From Streptococcus macedonicus ACA-DC 198 (GTDB lineage: Bacteria; Bacillota; Bacilli; Lactobacillales; Streptococcaceae): DNA of 64,000 bases. Made by a program: the position numbers and the translations under genes. The stretch's first letter is position 1. Every line of letters starts with the position of its first letter. The stretch covers positions 893,501 to 957,500 of the forward strand of contig HE613569.1 in assembly GCA_000283635.1 (NCBI GenBank), written 5' to 3'. Below the pieces are notes generated by a model that was given only the letters and a program-made list of their open reading frames with translations, ran no database searches and had not been told where the DNA came from. This document shows positions 30,557 to 41,178 of this stretch, one piece after another.

Positions 30557-30601
30557 AAAAGTATCTCGACTTACGAATAAATAAGTGGAGGTACTTTTTA
30601 T
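30556..30601 (+). terminator. terminator hairpin that contains the radC ribosome site
   Basis: Arms of about 18 bp (30556-30573 and 30582-30599) with one mismatch and a T-rich end. The GGAGG of radC lies inside the 3' arm. Confidence 0.65.
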
Positions 30602-30602
30602 T

Positions 30603-31283
30603 ATGTATGCAATTGAAATGAAAGCAGATGCTATGTTGCCACGAGAACGCTTGAGAGATTTGGGGGCAGAGCACCTTAGCAATCAGGAACTATTATCTAT
30701 TTTATTACGAACAGGAACAAAAACAACCCCAGTTTTGGAAGTTGCCAATCAAATCTTGAAAAATTTAGATAGCTTAGCTGATTTTCCACACCTATCCCTG
30801 CAAGAATTGCAACAAATCAATGGTATTGGCTATGTTAAATCAATTGAAATCAAAGCAATGATTGAACTAGCAAAGCGCATTAGCAAGGCTGAATATATCC
30901 AAAAAGAACGCATTATGAGCAGCGAACGCCTAGCACGTAAAATGATGTTAGAATTGAGCGACCAAAAACAAGAGCACTTGGTAGCTATTTATCTGGATAC
31001 GCAAAATCGAATTATTGAACAACGAACGATTTTTATCGGTTCTGTTCGCCGTTCGATTGCTGAACCACGTGAAATTCTCTATTATGCATGCAAAAACATG
31101 GCAACATCAGTTATTATTGTCCATAATCATCCGTCGGGCTCCCCAGAGCCAAGCGAGAACGACCTGCAATTTACCCAAAAAATGAAACGCGCTTGTGAAG
31201 ATATTGGTATTATTTGTCTTGACCATATCGTCATTGGAAAATACCAATATTACAGCTTCCGAGAAGAAACAGATGTTTTGTAA
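30603..31283 (+). CDS. radC: RadC/YsxA-type JAB-domain protein
   Basis: 226 residues. An N-terminal helix-hairpin-helix ([26 protein letters not shown]) is followed by the JAMM metal motif with [15 protein letters not shown] near residue 173. RadC was once thought to repair DNA; recent work links it to natural transformation in related bacteria, and its enzymatic role is not settled. The ATG at 30603 is preceded by GGAGG at about 11 bases. Confidence 0.93.
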   Translation: MYAIEMKADAMLPRERLRDLGAEHLSNQELLSILLRTGTKTTPVLEVANQILKNLDSLADFPHLSLQELQQINGIGYVKSIEIKAMIELAKRISKAEYIQKERIMSSERLARKMMLELSDQKQEHLVAIYLDTQNRIIEQRTIFIGSVRRSIAEPREILYYACKNMATSVIIVHNHPSGSPEPSENDLQFTQKMKRACEDIGIICLDHIVIGKYQYYSFREETDVL

Positions 31284-31361
31284 TGTCGTTCACTTTGAAT
31301 TGCTAATGAGAAAGCAGCAGAAGAAAGTCATTCATAAAATATAAATGGTAAGCAACAAAAA

Positions 31362-31387
31362 GATACTTTCACTTAGTGGAAAGTATC
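31362..31387 (-). terminator. rex terminator
   Basis: The stem GATACTTTC/GAAAGTATC has an A-run on its left, i.e. a T-run on the minus strand. Confidence 0.75.
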
Positions 31388-31419
31388 AAGAATGTTGTTT
31401 TTGAAGCTAACTTGATAGC

Positions 31420-32067
31420 CTATTTATTTTGATTGGATTGATTCATGAAATATAGTAAGGTTTGCAACTCACTTGTTAAATCAACGTATTGAACGATGAT
31501 ACCTTTTGGAACATTGAGGTGAACAGGAGAGAAGCTCAAAATACCATGAATACCAGCATCAACCAAGACATCCGTAACTTCTTGAGCTTTTGAACTTGGA
31601 ACAGTTAAAATAGCTGTTTCAATGCCAGCTTCTTGCGCATGTTTTTTTAGTGATGAGATACCATAGATTGGAATGCCATCTGATGTTTCATGTCCCACCA
31701 TCTCATTATCGTCAGTATCAAAAGCCATAGCAATTTGCATTTTATTACGATCGTGGAAACGATAGTGAAGCAAAGCTCGTCCAATATTTCCGCAACCAAC
31801 AAGAAGAACATTTGTCGTTGAATGGTCATTTAAAATATCAGCAAAGAAATTCATCAATTTTTTGACATCATAGCCGAATCCTCGACGTCCTAGTTCGCCG
31901 AAATATGAAAAATCTCGACGTACGGTTGCAGAATCGATTCCCATAGCATCTGCAATTTGTTTAGAACTCACTTTTTCGACATTATCTGTATTAAATCGCT
32001 TGAAAATACGATAATAAAGTGAGAGTCGTTTAGCTGTTGCTTTAGGAATAGATTTCTCAGTAATCAC
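31420..32067 (-). CDS. rex: redox-sensing transcriptional repressor Rex
   Basis: 215 residues: N-terminal winged helix ([21 protein letters not shown]) and a Rossmann domain with [11 protein letters not shown] that reads the NADH/NAD ratio. Rex represses fermentation and anaerobic genes when NADH is low. A candidate own operator (TTGTGAAAATAGAAACAA, 32113-32130) lies just upstream. Head of a minus-strand block with the Fe-S and PRPP genes, but separated from them by a terminator. Confidence 0.95.
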   Translation of the reverse strand: MITEKSIPKATAKRLSLYYRIFKRFNTDNVEKVSSKQIADAMGIDSATVRRDFSYFGELGRRGFGYDVKKLMNFFADILNDHSTTNVLLVGCGNIGRALLHYRFHDRNKMQIAMAFDTDDNEMVGHETSDGIPIYGISSLKKHAQEAGIETAILTVPSSKAQEVTDVLVDAGIHGILSFSPVHLNVPKGIIVQYVDLTSELQTLLYFMNQSNQNK

Positions 32068-32112
32068 AATACCATCTCCCTTTTAATTGTTAACACTATT
32101 GTATCAAAAAGT

Positions 32113-32130
32113 TTGTGAAAATAGAAACAA
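32113..32130. promoter_or_regulatory. candidate Rex-binding site
   Basis: TTGTGAAAATAGAAACAA keeps the left half TTGTGA and the right ACAA of the Rex consensus. One half is degenerate, so this is tentative. Confidence 0.35.
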
Positions 32131-32152
32131 ATTTAACGAAATAAGCTAAAAA

Positions 32153-32197
32153 AACGACTTAAACTAACAAAAAATGTTAGATATTAAGTCGTTTTTA
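32153..32197 (-). terminator. terminator of the cysteine desulfurase-DUF1831 operon
   Basis: Outer stem AACGACTTAA/TTAAGTCGTT with a nested inner stem CTAACA/TGTTAG. A T-run follows on the minus strand. Confidence 0.8.
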
Positions 32198-32212
32198 GCG
32201 CTTAAAAGGTTA

Positions 32213-32560
32213 TTAAATACGTTTTTTTGTGAAAATATCACGTTCCACAAGACTATCCATTAAGAAATAAAATTTTTCTTGAAGGATTTTATTGTCCTCA
32301 GATTTGAAGATATTGACAAAACGCAGACCAGATTTATCAGTAATGCTGAGTTTAAAACCTGTCAAATCTTTGTTAATCGTAATTTTCAATGGAAAACCAT
32401 CACCAGAATTAGGCACTTTTTCCAACAAGCGTGTTAATTCGTAGTTTCCGATACGATTTTGTGAAAATGTGGTATCACGAAGCGTGTATTTTTTGATGTT
32501 ATCGCTAATAGCATAGCTATAGAGACAATTTTCTAAAGTAATTTCTTTTTCAAATGCCAT
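32213..32560 (-). CDS. DUF1831 family protein
   Basis: 115 residues, conserved in Lactobacillales beside NifS-like genes. No catalytic motif is visible. It overlaps the end of the cysteine desulfurase gene by 11 bp and is surely translated with it, so a role in handling sulfur or as a partner of the desulfurase is plausible but unproven. Confidence 0.8.
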   Translation of the reverse strand: MAFEKEITLENCLYSYAISDNIKKYTLRDTTFSQNRIGNYELTRLLEKVPNSGDGFPLKITINKDLTGFKLSITDKSGLRFVNIFKSEDNKILQEKFYFLMDSLVERDIFTKKRI

Positions 32561-33677
32561 CTGATTTTCCTAGAATTTCTATTAATTTTTTAGCGAGTTG
32601 TTGGACTTCGCTGATTGTATTAAGCTCTGAAAAGCTAATGCGAATAGATTCTGTTAAACGTGGAGAATCGTCACCATAAATGCTAGACAAAACATGACTT
32701 GGATCGACTGTTCCAGCAGTACAAGCAGAACCTGTTGAAACGGCAAAACCTGCTAAATCAAGTTGCGCTAAAAGAATGCCGTTGTTTTGATTTGGAAAAC
32801 CGATGTTAAGAACGTGAGGCATTTTATGTTGGCTCCCATTGATATAATAATCCAAACTAGAAATGCCATCAAGGAACGCTTGACGAAGTTCTTGAACGTG
32901 TTGATAATTTTCATCTTTATGAGCAACGGCGTCAGACAAAGCTTGTGTCAAACCAGTAATACCAATCATATTTTCCGTACTAGCACGGCGTTTCTCTTCT
33001 TGCTCGCCACCATGAAGCAAGTTATCAAAATGCTGTGGTGTTGAGTAGAGAATACCGACACCTTTTGGTCCATGGAATTTATGAGCAGAAGCTGAAAGAA
33101 AATCAGCTTTGATTTCTTCAGGAAAGACATCAATTTTTCCGACGGCTTGAACGGCATCGACATGGAATGCGGCTTTATGGTCTTGAAGAAGTTCTCCAAT
33201 TTCTTTAACAGGAAGAAGATCACCAGTTTCGTTATTGGCAAACATGATGCTGACCAAAATAGTATCATCACGTAAAGCATCCGCAACTTGTTGCGCAGAA
33301 ATATGACCATTTTCAGGCTTTAGATAGGTCACTTCAAAACCAAAGCGTTTTTCCAAGTATGCCATGGTGTGAAGCACGGAATGATGCTCGATAGCAGTAG
33401 TGATGAGGTGTTTTCCTTTAGCTTGATTAGCAAGGGCGTAACCTTTGATAGCAGTATTGTTGCTTTCGGTTGCACCAGATGTAAAGATAATGCGGCGTGG
33501 GTCAGTCTTTAAGGCTGAGGCAATCATTTGGCGGTTCGAGCGTAGGCGCTGGTTGGCTTGACGTCCAATGCCATGAATACTTGAGGGGTTACCAAAATCA
33601 TTGACCATGATTTCTGTCATTGCGTCAATAACAGAAGGTGTGAGAGGGGTAGTAGCAGCATTATCGAGATATATCAT
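32550..33677 (-). CDS. cysteine desulfurase (NifS/IscS class)
   Basis: 375 residues. IYLDNAATTPLTP at the start, the PLP lysine in SASAHKFHGPKGVG and the catalytic cysteine in STGSACTAGTVDPSH identify a group I desulfurase. It removes sulfur from cysteine and passes it on, in this position most likely for tRNA thiolation (ThiI) rather than Fe-S assembly, which uses SufS in streptococci. Followed by DUF1831 and preceded at 7 bp by prs, so one operon. Confidence 0.93.
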   Translation of the reverse strand: MIYLDNAATTPLTPSVIDAMTEIMVNDFGNPSSIHGIGRQANQRLRSNRQMIASALKTDPRRIIFTSGATESNNTAIKGYALANQAKGKHLITTAIEHHSVLHTMAYLEKRFGFEVTYLKPENGHISAQQVADALRDDTILVSIMFANNETGDLLPVKEIGELLQDHKAAFHVDAVQAVGKIDVFPEEIKADFLSASAHKFHGPKGVGILYSTPQHFDNLLHGGEQEEKRRASTENMIGITGLTQALSDAVAHKDENYQHVQELRQAFLDGISSLDYYINGSQHKMPHVLNIGFPNQNNGILLAQLDLAGFAVSTGSACTAGTVDPSHVLSSIYGDDSPRLTESIRISFSELNTISEVQQLAKKLIEILGKSDGI

Positions 33678-33684
33678 ATATTAG

Positions 33685-34656
33685 TTAGTCCTTTGTAGCG
33701 TTATATGAGAATAATGGGCTGAGTGGTGATTTTTCGTGGATACGAATAATCGCGTCAGCAATTAATTTGCTTGCTGAAAGATATTTAATATTTTTTGGCA
33801 AGCGTTCTTTAGTAGCGACAGAGTCAGTTACTAAAATTTCTTTAATAGGAGCTGTATCAAGGCTTTCGGCAGCAGCGCCAGCAAACAAACCGTGACTTGC
33901 TACGGCATAGATTTCTGTTGCGCCATCGCGTTCTACGATTTTAGCAGCTTCAGCAAATGTTTTACCTGTGTTCAAAATGTCATCGATAAGGATAGCTTTT
34001 TTACCAGCAACTTCACCGATGATATAACCTTCTTCGCGGTGAGAATCATCTTCTGCATAGTCGATGATTGCGATTGGTGAATCAAGGTATTGCGCTAAGC
34101 TACGAGCACGTTTGATACCAGAGTTTTTAGGGCTAACAACGACAACGTCTTCACCTTTTAGTCCTAATTCATAGTAGTATTTAGCAAAAAGTGGAACAGT
34201 AAAGAGGTTATCAACTGGAACATCAAAGAATCCTTGAACTTGAACAGCGTGAAGGTCAAGAGTCAATAGACGATCCACGCCAGCTTTAACTAACATGTTA
34301 GCAACAAGTTTTGCAGTAATTGGTTCACGTGATGCAGCGATACGGTCTTGACGTGAGTAACCAAAATAAGGGATAACCACGTTAACTGTGCTTGCACTAG
34401 CACGTTTACAAGCATCAACCATAATCAAAAGTTCCCAAAGGTTGTCATTAACAGGGTAGCTAGTAGATTGGATGATGTAAATATCATCTCCACGAACTGT
34501 TTCTTCGATGTTAATCATGATTTCGCCGTCTGAAAACTTACGTGTTGACGCTTTTCTAAGTGGGACACCAACTGTGTCCGCAATCTTTTGTGCAATCTCT
34601 ACGTTAGAAGAAAGAGAAAAAAGCTTGAATTGTTTGTCGGCGTAATGTTCTGCCAT
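33685..34656 (-). CDS. prs2: ribose-phosphate pyrophosphokinase, divergent second type
   Basis: 323 residues. The PRPP synthase frame is clear: [40 protein letters not shown]. Two active-site stretches are unusual: [13 protein letters not shown] where housekeeping enzymes have VVSPDHGGVTRAR, and [15 protein letters not shown] in place of DDMIDTAGT. Streptococci often carry a second, divergent Prs of this kind. It makes, or regulates, PRPP for purine, pyrimidine and NAD synthesis. Confidence 0.9.
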   Translation of the reverse strand: MAEHYADKQFKLFSLSSNVEIAQKIADTVGVPLRKASTRKFSDGEIMINIEETVRGDDIYIIQSTSYPVNDNLWELLIMVDACKRASASTVNVVIPYFGYSRQDRIAASREPITAKLVANMLVKAGVDRLLTLDLHAVQVQGFFDVPVDNLFTVPLFAKYYYELGLKGEDVVVVSPKNSGIKRARSLAQYLDSPIAIIDYAEDDSHREEGYIIGEVAGKKAILIDDILNTGKTFAEAAKIVERDGATEIYAVASHGLFAGAAAESLDTAPIKEILVTDSVATKERLPKNIKYLSASKLIADAIIRIHEKSPLSPLFSYNATKD

Positions 34657-34741
34657 GATATAAATAAACTCCTTTAAAATTAATACTTATATTCTATCAA
34701 AAAAAATGAAATAATTCAGCACTTTCTCATGGAAAAGCGCC

Positions 34742-35311
34742 TTAAATTCGTTTTAGAGTCGCGCTGAATCGAGCAACTTTACTTTTAGCGTACTTGAAAT
34801 CGATAGCGTGTTCGGCTAAGAAGTTGTCAAAATCTTTCTTGCCTTGTTCGGCATTTTCAACTTCTAATTCAAGTTCGTAGTCTTTAATACCGGCGTATTG
34901 GTTGCTATCAAGTGCCATTAAACCAATTTTAGTCATGGTTTCACGGCGTGTTGTTGTAAGGCTGCCAAAGTTTTTAAGACTTGAGAGTTTAACCCCGTTT
35001 TCTTCGATAAGGTTTAGAAAATCAACATCTGGAAATTCTCCAGATTTGATGATTTCTTTAGCATCTGCAACACTCAAATTATAGTTATATTCTAAGTTGC
35101 CAACTTCTTTTGGAATTTTTAGTGTTATTTCTGCACGGTTGGGCAAGGTTCTAATACGTAATGACATACGGTTAGCCTTCATATCAAAGTTTTCTGAGTC
35201 GAAGTAGTAGTTTGTCTGTGTGACTGGTGCTACGTGTGAAAACTGATTATTGAGACGATTAAATTCGTCTTTAGTGAGTAAGGTTTTGTACTCAATTTCA
35301 AGGTGTGTCAT
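34742..35311 (-). CDS. CYTH domain protein (YjbK-like triphosphate tunnel family)
   Basis: 189 residues with the ExExK motif at the N-terminus (HLEIEYK, residues 3-9) and the usual alternation of charged strands. The family hydrolyses triphosphates. Divergently placed from relQ-nadK, an arrangement conserved in Firmicutes (yjbK-yjbM), which suggests a link with (p)ppGpp or other nucleotides. Confidence 0.9.
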   Translation of the reverse strand: MTHLEIEYKTLLTKDEFNRLNNQFSHVAPVTQTNYYFDSENFDMKANRMSLRIRTLPNRAEITLKIPKEVGNLEYNYNLSVADAKEIIKSGEFPDVDFLNLIEENGVKLSSLKNFGSLTTTRRETMTKIGLMALDSNQYAGIKDYELELEVENAEQGKKDFDNFLAEHAIDFKYAKSKVARFSATLKRI

Positions 35312-35440
35312 AAATAAATTTCCTTTTTTTCACCATTAGATTTATGGTATAATTAGTTTATTATATTAATTTTATACAAAAGTCAATTTTTTGACAAGGA
35401 TTGGTCATGTCTTTCGTGACAGGTCCATTAGGAAGGAAAT

Positions 35441-36109
35441 ATGATGGACTGGGAAAAATTTTTAGATCCTTACATACAGACAGTTGGGGAGTTGAAAATT
35501 AAACTACGTGGTATTCGTAAGCAGTTTCGTAAGCAAAATCGCCATTCTCCGATTGAATTTGTAACTGGTCGTGTAAAATCAGTTGAAAGTATCAAGGAAA
35601 AAATGGAACTTCGGGGAATTAAACCTGAAAATATTGCACAGGATTTGCAAGATATTGCAGGTGTTCGTGTCATGGTTCAATTCGTAGATGACGTTGATGA
35701 AGTTCTAGCTCTTTTGCGTGGCCGTCACGACATGACAATTGTTCAAGAACGTGACTATATCAATAACATGAAAGCAAGTGGCTATCGTTCTTATCATGTT
35801 ATTGTAGAGTATCCAGTAGAGACGATAGATGGTCAAAAGACGGTCTTGGCTGAGATTCAAATTCGAACGTTAGCCATGAATTTCTGGGCGACAATTGAGC
35901 ATTCATTGAATTATAAGTACAAGGGTGAATTTCCAGATGAAATCAAGAAACGCCTTGAAACGACAGCGAAAATTGCGCTTGAATTGGATGAAGAAATGAG
36001 AAAGATTCGTGAGGATATTAGAGAGGCACAGCTTTTATTTGATCCCGCAAGTCGAAAATTAAGTGATGGTGTAGGAAATAGCGATGACACAGACGAATAT
36101 TACAGATAA
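35441..36109 (+). CDS. relQ: small alarmone synthetase (GTP pyrophosphokinase RelQ)
   Basis: 222 residues, a synthetase-only (p)ppGpp enzyme. [18 protein letters not shown] binds ATP and pyrophosphate; [15 protein letters not shown] and [11 protein letters not shown] are family blocks. RelQ is a tetramer making (p)ppGpp in stress. Two adjacent ATGs (35441, 35444) follow GGAAGGAA; either can serve. The stop overlaps the nadK start by 26 bp, so translation is coupled. Confidence 0.94.
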   Translation: MMDWEKFLDPYIQTVGELKIKLRGIRKQFRKQNRHSPIEFVTGRVKSVESIKEKMELRGIKPENIAQDLQDIAGVRVMVQFVDDVDEVLALLRGRHDMTIVQERDYINNMKASGYRSYHVIVEYPVETIDGQKTVLAEIQIRTLAMNFWATIEHSLNYKYKGEFPDEIKKRLETTAKIALELDEEMRKIREDIREAQLLFDPASRKLSDGVGNSDDTDEYYR

Positions 36110-36920
36110 AGTGACACGAGTAGCTATCGTGGCAAACGGAAAATACCAAAGTAGGCGAGTTGCTTCAAAACTTTTTACGACCTTCAAGGAGGACAAGCGA
36201 TTTTATCTATCTAAGAAAGATCCTGATATTGTCATTTCTATCGGTGGTGATGGTATGTTGTTATCAGCGTTTCACATGTATGAAAAAAATCTTGATAAAG
36301 CGCGCTTTGTCGGAATCCATACAGGACACCTTGGTTTCTATACGGATTATCGTGATTTTGAAGTTGAAAAATTGATCGAAAATTTGCATGCTGATAAGGG
36401 ACGTAAGGTTTCTTATCCTATTTTGAGGACAAAAATTACCTTGGACGATGGGCGTGTGGTTAAAGCGCGTGCGTTGAATGAAGTGGCCATTAAACGTATT
36501 GAAAAAACGATGGTTGCGGATGTTGTTATTGATAAAGTGAAACTAGAACGTTTCCGTGGTGACGGTCTTTCTGTATCGACACCAACAGGAAGTACAGGTT
36601 ATAATAAATCATTAGGTGGTGCGATTTTGCATCCGACAATAGAAGCCTTGCAGCTGGCGGAAATTTCTAGTTTGAATAATCGTGTCTATCGCACGCTAGG
36701 GTCTTCAGTTATTGTTCCTAAAAAAGATAAAATTGAAATTATTCCTAAACGTCAAGGCGTTTACACGATTTCAATCGATAATAAAACGATGCATTACAAA
36801 AATGTGTCTAAAATTGAATATTGCATTGACAATAAAAAAATTAGTTTTGTGGCGACACCGTTCCATACAAGTTTCTGGGAACGCGTAACAGATGCCTTTA
36901 TAGGAGAGTTGGAGTCGTGA
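36084..36920 (+). CDS. nadK: NAD kinase
   Basis: 278 residues. The catalytic GGDGMLLSA (SIGGDGMLL) and the NE motif in [11 protein letters not shown] are present, with the [17 protein letters not shown] block. Converts NAD to NADP with ATP or polyphosphate. Central gene of the relQ-nadK-rluD-pta run, a cluster conserved in streptococci, with overlapping or nearly touching reading frames. Confidence 0.95.
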   Translation: MTQTNITDKVTRVAIVANGKYQSRRVASKLFTTFKEDKRFYLSKKDPDIVISIGGDGMLLSAFHMYEKNLDKARFVGIHTGHLGFYTDYRDFEVEKLIENLHADKGRKVSYPILRTKITLDDGRVVKARALNEVAIKRIEKTMVADVVIDKVKLERFRGDGLSVSTPTGSTGYNKSLGGAILHPTIEALQLAEISSLNNRVYRTLGSSVIVPKKDKIEIIPKRQGVYTISIDNKTMHYKNVSKIEYCIDNKKISFVATPFHTSFWERVTDAFIGELES

Positions 36921-37807
36921 GATTTGATTTTGTTGCTGACCGACAGACAAAAGTAAAAACATTTTTAAAAGGTCACGATGTTTCAAAAGGATTATTATCC
37001 AAAGTTAAGTTCAAAGGCGGGAATATATGGGTAAATGGTGTTGAACAAAATGCCATTTACTTATTGAACGTTGGTGATGTTGTTTCCATTGAAATTCCTG
37101 ACGAAGAAGAACATGAGACATTAATTCCTGTCAAACATGATCTTAATATTGCTTACGAAGATGAACATTTTTTGATTATAAATAAACCGCATGGCTATGC
37201 TAGTATTCCAAGTGTTTTGCATTCTAATACGATTGCTAATTTTGTGAAACATTATTATCTAGAGCAAAATTATCCCAATAAACAGGTGCATATTGTGACA
37301 CGTTTGGATAAGGATACGAGTGGATTGATGCTGTTTGCCAAACATGGTTATGCACATGCTAGATTAGATAAGCAACTGCAAAATAAAACCATTGAAAAAC
37401 GGTATTATGCTTTGGTTTCTGGCAAAGGTGAATTAGCAGATAAAGGTGAGATTATTGCACCAATTGCTCGTTCAGATGATAGTATCATCACACGTTGTGT
37501 GCATCCGTCTGGCAAATACGCCCACACGAGCTATGAAGTTGTGGCGCGTTTTGGTGAGGTAGCTTTGGTAGATATTCGTCTCCATACGGGACGTACCCAC
37601 CAGATTCGTGTGCATTTTTCGCATCTTGGCTTTCCATTGCTGGGAGATGATATGTATGGCGGAAGCATGGATTATGGCATTACACGTCAAGCCTTACATT
37701 GCCATTGCCTTCGCTTTGTAAACCCATACACAAACGAAGAGATAATTCAGACCACAAACTTGACAGATGATTTTGATAGCGTTATCATGGAACTACAACA
37801 AAATTAG
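36917..37807 (+). CDS. RluD-family pseudouridine synthase
   Basis: 296 residues. N-terminal S4-like RNA-binding part ([18 protein letters not shown]), then the catalytic Asp in [19 protein letters not shown], and the later [13 protein letters not shown] block of the RluA/RluD family. Modifies uridines in 23S rRNA or tRNA. Overlaps the nadK end by four bases. Confidence 0.93.
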   Translation: MRFDFVADRQTKVKTFLKGHDVSKGLLSKVKFKGGNIWVNGVEQNAIYLLNVGDVVSIEIPDEEEHETLIPVKHDLNIAYEDEHFLIINKPHGYASIPSVLHSNTIANFVKHYYLEQNYPNKQVHIVTRLDKDTSGLMLFAKHGYAHARLDKQLQNKTIEKRYYALVSGKGELADKGEIIAPIARSDDSIITRCVHPSGKYAHTSYEVVARFGEVALVDIRLHTGRTHQIRVHFSHLGFPLLGDDMYGGSMDYGITRQALHCHCLRFVNPYTNEEIIQTTNLTDDFDSVIMELQQN

Positions 37808-37823
37808 ATAGAAGGTTAAAAAT

Positions 37824-38822
37824 ATGGGAATTCGATCTTTATTTGGTAGCTTACGGGAAAAAATTATTGGTAAAAACCTCAAAATTGTTTTTCCTGAAGG
37901 AAATGACGAACGCGTGCTTCGAGCAGCCGCTCGTTTGAAATTCGAGGGATTAATTGAGCCGATTATTTTAGGAGACGCTAAAGAAGTTCGATCTTTGCTT
38001 GCGAAATTTGGCTTCGCTGATCAAAATTATGTCATTATCAACCCAGCAGAATACGATCAATTTGATGAAATGAAAGAAGCATTTCTTGAAATTCGTAAGG
38101 GAAAAGTAACACCAGAAGATGCTGAGCGTTTGTTGCAAGATGTCAATTATTTTGGTGTGATGCTTGTCAAACTTGGCTTGGCTGACGGAATGGTTTCTGG
38201 TGCCATTCATTCAACCGCTGATACGGTTCGCCCAGCACTTCAAATCATTAAAACGAAACCTGGCATTTCACGCACCTCAGGAGTGTTCTTGATGAATCGT
38301 GAAAAAACAAAACAACGTCTTGTGTTTGCTGACTGTGCGATTAATATCGACCCTACCGCTCAAGAGTTGGCTGAAATTGCTGTGAATACTGCGGATACGG
38401 CTAAAATTTTTGACATTGAACCAAAAATTGCAATGTTGAGTTTTTCAACGAAAGGAAGTGCTAAGGCGCCACAAGTTGAAAAAGTACAAACAGCAACTAA
38501 GATTGCTAAAGAAACACGTCCTGACATTCTTTTGGATGGTGAATTGCAATTTGATGCGGCATTTGTTCCAGGGACAGCGGCTGTAAAAGCACCAGATAGT
38601 GATATTGCAGGACAAGCAAATGTCTTTATCTTCCCAGACCTTCAATCAGGAAATATTAGTTACAAAATTGCTCAACGCTTAGGGATGTTTGAAGCTATTG
38701 GTCCAATCCTTCAAGGACTCAACAAGCCTGTGAATGATTTGTCACGTGGTTCAAGTGCTGAGGATATTTACAAATTAGCTATCATCACAGCTGCTCAAGC
38801 TATTGATGGTAACGATAATTAA
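37824..38822 (+). CDS. pta: phosphate acetyltransferase
   Basis: 332 residues, the short PTA-only form. Converts acetyl-CoA to acetyl-phosphate, the step before ATP formation by acetate kinase in mixed-acid fermentation. Typical blocks LVKLGLADGMVSGAIHSTAD and FIFPDLQSGNISYKIAQRLG are present. Last gene of the relQ operon; a weak hairpin follows at about 38836-38858. Confidence 0.95.
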   Translation: MGIRSLFGSLREKIIGKNLKIVFPEGNDERVLRAAARLKFEGLIEPIILGDAKEVRSLLAKFGFADQNYVIINPAEYDQFDEMKEAFLEIRKGKVTPEDAERLLQDVNYFGVMLVKLGLADGMVSGAIHSTADTVRPALQIIKTKPGISRTSGVFLMNREKTKQRLVFADCAINIDPTAQELAEIAVNTADTAKIFDIEPKIAMLSFSTKGSAKAPQVEKVQTATKIAKETRPDILLDGELQFDAAFVPGTAAVKAPDSDIAGQANVFIFPDLQSGNISYKIAQRLGMFEAIGPILQGLNKPVNDLSRGSSAEDIYKLAIITAAQAIDGNDN

Positions 38823-38889
38823 TAAAAATTAACAAAGCTCAGTTGGTTTTTCCGACTGACTTTCTTGTCTTAATAAGAAAAGAGGAAAT

Positions 38890-39645
38890 ATGTCAAAAAT
38901 TGCTTTAGTTACGGGAGCTTCTGCTGGATTTGGTAAAGCTATCGCTGAAAAATTAGTATCTGACGGTTATCGTGTCATTGCTAGTGCCCGCCGTTTGGAA
39001 AAATTGCAGAGCTTACAAGCAGCACTAGGTCAACAGAATGTTTACCCTCTTCAAATGGATATCTCACAAACACAAGCTATCGACGAAGCTTTGGCTTCTT
39101 TGCCTAAAGAGTGGCGAGAAATTGACATTCTGGTTAACAATGCAGGCTTAGCGCTTGGTTTGGATAAGGCATACGAAGCAGATTTTTCAGATTGGCTGAC
39201 AATGATTAATACGAATATCGTTGGTTTGACTTATTTAACTCGCCAAATTTTGCCAGATATGGTTAAACGTAATACTGGTATGATTATCAATCTTGGGTCA
39301 ACTGCTGGTACAGTTCCTTATCCTGGGGCTAATGTTTACGGAGCTTCAAAAGCTTTCGTGAAACAATTTTCATTGAACTTGCGTGCGGACCTTGCAGGCA
39401 CTAAGATTCGTGTTACCAATATTGAACCAGGTCTTTGTGAGGGAACAGAATTTTCAAATGTTCGTTTCAAAGGCGACGATGAACGCGCTGAAAAACTCTA
39501 CGATGGCGCACATGCTATTAAACCAGAAGATATTGCTAACACCGTTTCTTGGGTGGCAAGCCAACCTTCTCATGTCAATATCAACCGCATTGAAATAATG
39601 CCTGTTTCCCAATCTTTTGGACCACAACCCGTTTACCGAGAATAA
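38890..39645 (+). CDS. short-chain dehydrogenase (YdfG-like)
   Basis: 251 residues. Cofactor motif TGASAGFG near residue 8, NNAG in the middle and the catalytic YGASK with a Ser about 13 before it. Closest in look to the NADP-dependent serine/3-hydroxy acid dehydrogenases of the YdfG group. Monocistronic with its own terminator. Confidence 0.9.
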   Translation: MSKIALVTGASAGFGKAIAEKLVSDGYRVIASARRLEKLQSLQAALGQQNVYPLQMDISQTQAIDEALASLPKEWREIDILVNNAGLALGLDKAYEADFSDWLTMINTNIVGLTYLTRQILPDMVKRNTGMIINLGSTAGTVPYPGANVYGASKAFVKQFSLNLRADLAGTKIRVTNIEPGLCEGTEFSNVRFKGDDERAEKLYDGAHAIKPEDIANTVSWVASQPSHVNINRIEIMPVSQSFGPQPVYRE

Positions 39646-39670
39646 AAAGAGCCATATGGCTCTTTTTATT
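39644..39670 (+). terminator. SDR gene terminator
   Basis: The perfect stem AAAAAGAGCCAT/ATGGCTCTTTTT overlaps the stop codon. Confidence 0.85.
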
Positions 39671-39674
39671 ATTC

Positions 39675-40073
39675 CTATAAATCATTACCAATAGAAGGTC
39701 CTGATGTGGTATCAGACCAAGCAACGATAGCTTGACCAGTTTCTTTTAGATAACTAGACAGAAGTGGTTTTAAGTCTTGAATGTAAGTTATGACACCAAG
39801 TGATTGACCAGAAGTATCTAAAATCAACTGATAAGTTTGCATTAAGATGACATCAAAACTATCTGTCGGTATTTGCAAATGTAGGCTTTTTTCTAGAGAT
39901 TGATGTAGACTTTGCCAAATCCATTCAGGAAGTTTCTCGCTTTCATTTTCTGGGAAAAATGAACCATCAGAGCAATTATTGCTATAAATGAGCTTTAAAT
40001 TGTTATCATAAAAACTAGCTCGGTAGGGAAGATGAGCCAGTAATGCTTCAATATTTTTCATGTTATCAATCAT
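39675..40073 (-). CDS. hypothetical protein, PAS-like
   Basis: About 132 residues if it starts at MIDNMKNIEALLAHLP. The sequence (RASFYDNNLKLIYSNNCSDGSFFPE, later LGVITYIQDLKPLL) has the look of a PAS-type sensory fold such as that at the end of DUF438 proteins, but I cannot place it firmly. None of the possible starts has a Shine-Dalgarno, and a TAAAAT box lies just before the ATG, so a leaderless transcript is possible. Confidence 0.5.
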   Translation of the reverse strand: MIDNMKNIEALLAHLPYRASFYDNNLKLIYSNNCSDGSFFPENESEKLPEWIWQSLHQSLEKSLHLQIPTDSFDVILMQTYQLILDTSGQSLGVITYIQDLKPLLSSYLKETGQAIVAWSDTTSGPSIGNDL

Positions 40074-40167
40074 AACGATTTTATCAGAAAAGCACAAGTA
40101 AACTGTTTGTAAATTGCTATGAGGGAACTTGCATATGCATTGTCTTGATAATTCAGAGGATAATATC

Positions 40168-40181
40168 AGAAAACGCTAACA
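40168..40181. promoter_or_regulatory. candidate cre site
   Basis: AGAAAACGCTAACA agrees with the cre consensus in 13 of 14 positions and lies 65 bp before the HAD phosphatase gene. Confidence 0.4.
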
Positions 40182-40245
40182 TCATACTATCTTCTTGCTA
40201 ACAAACTGTTTATAATAGATAACAAAGATAGGTTGGAGGAAAACG

Positions 40246-41084
40246 ATGAGTAAGATTATTTTTTTAGACGTCGATGGAACATTAGTGGATTATCATAATC
40301 GCGTGCCAGAGTCTGCTGTCAAAGCAATTCAACAAGCGCGTCAAAATGGACATTATGTCTTTGTTTGCACGGGACGTAGTCGTGCAGAAATGCAGCCTGA
40401 GCTATGGGATATTGGTCTTGACGGCATGATTGGTGGCAACGGTTCTTATGTTGAACATAACGGTCAGGTGATCATGCACCAGTTGATTTCAAAAGAGGAT
40501 GCCAAAGCTATTGTTGACTGGCTACACGAACATGGGTTGGAATTTTACTTAGAATCAAATAATGGTCTGTTTGCTTCGAAAAATTTCAAAGAAGTTGCCC
40601 GCCCAGTAATGCGCCAATATGCGCTTTCTAAAGGTAGAACTGCGGCAAAAGTTGAACATATGGAAGTAGAAGATGCCCTTCATGGCTTGATTTATGGCGG
40701 TGAATTGTATCGTGATGATTTGAATAAGGTCAGCTTTATTCTTAATTCTTACCAAGACCATTTGGATTCAGCCAAAACTTTTCCACATTTAAAAACTGGA
40801 ACATGGGGTGGTCGTGGAGAAACGGCGTTGTTTGGTGACCTTGGTGTTAAGGATATTACCAAAGCACACGCAATTGATGTTCTTTTGGAGCACTTGCAAG
40901 CTGATAAAAAGGATACCATTGCTTTTGGTGATGCCAAGGTTGATATTCCCATGCTAGAATATTGTGAATTGGTGTCTCAATGGGAAATGGCGGTTCAGAA
41001 ATCCTTGCTATGGCAGACATGGTAACCGATGACGTTGAAGAAGACGGACTTTATAATGTCTTTGAAAAATTGGGATTAATTTAA
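40246..41084 (+). pseudogene. Cof-type HAD sugar phosphatase, 3' frameshift
   Basis: Starts MSKIIFLDVDGTLVDYHNR with the HAD nucleophile motif. Motif IV reads FGDAKVDIPML. Near 40975 the frame shifts by one base: the expected AMGNGGSEILAMADMVTDD sits in the next phase and runs to a TAA at 41082. The intact part keeps the catalytic residues, so the protein may be made but would have an altered last ~20 residues. Preceded by a strong AGGAGG-like site. Confidence 0.82.
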
Positions 41085-41178
41085 CAGATATTGCTTAGAT
41101 AGAAAGATCGTATTTGAACATAAATCGGTCTTTTTAGTTTGGTCGACTTGACATTTGCTAATTAGATTTACAAAATAA

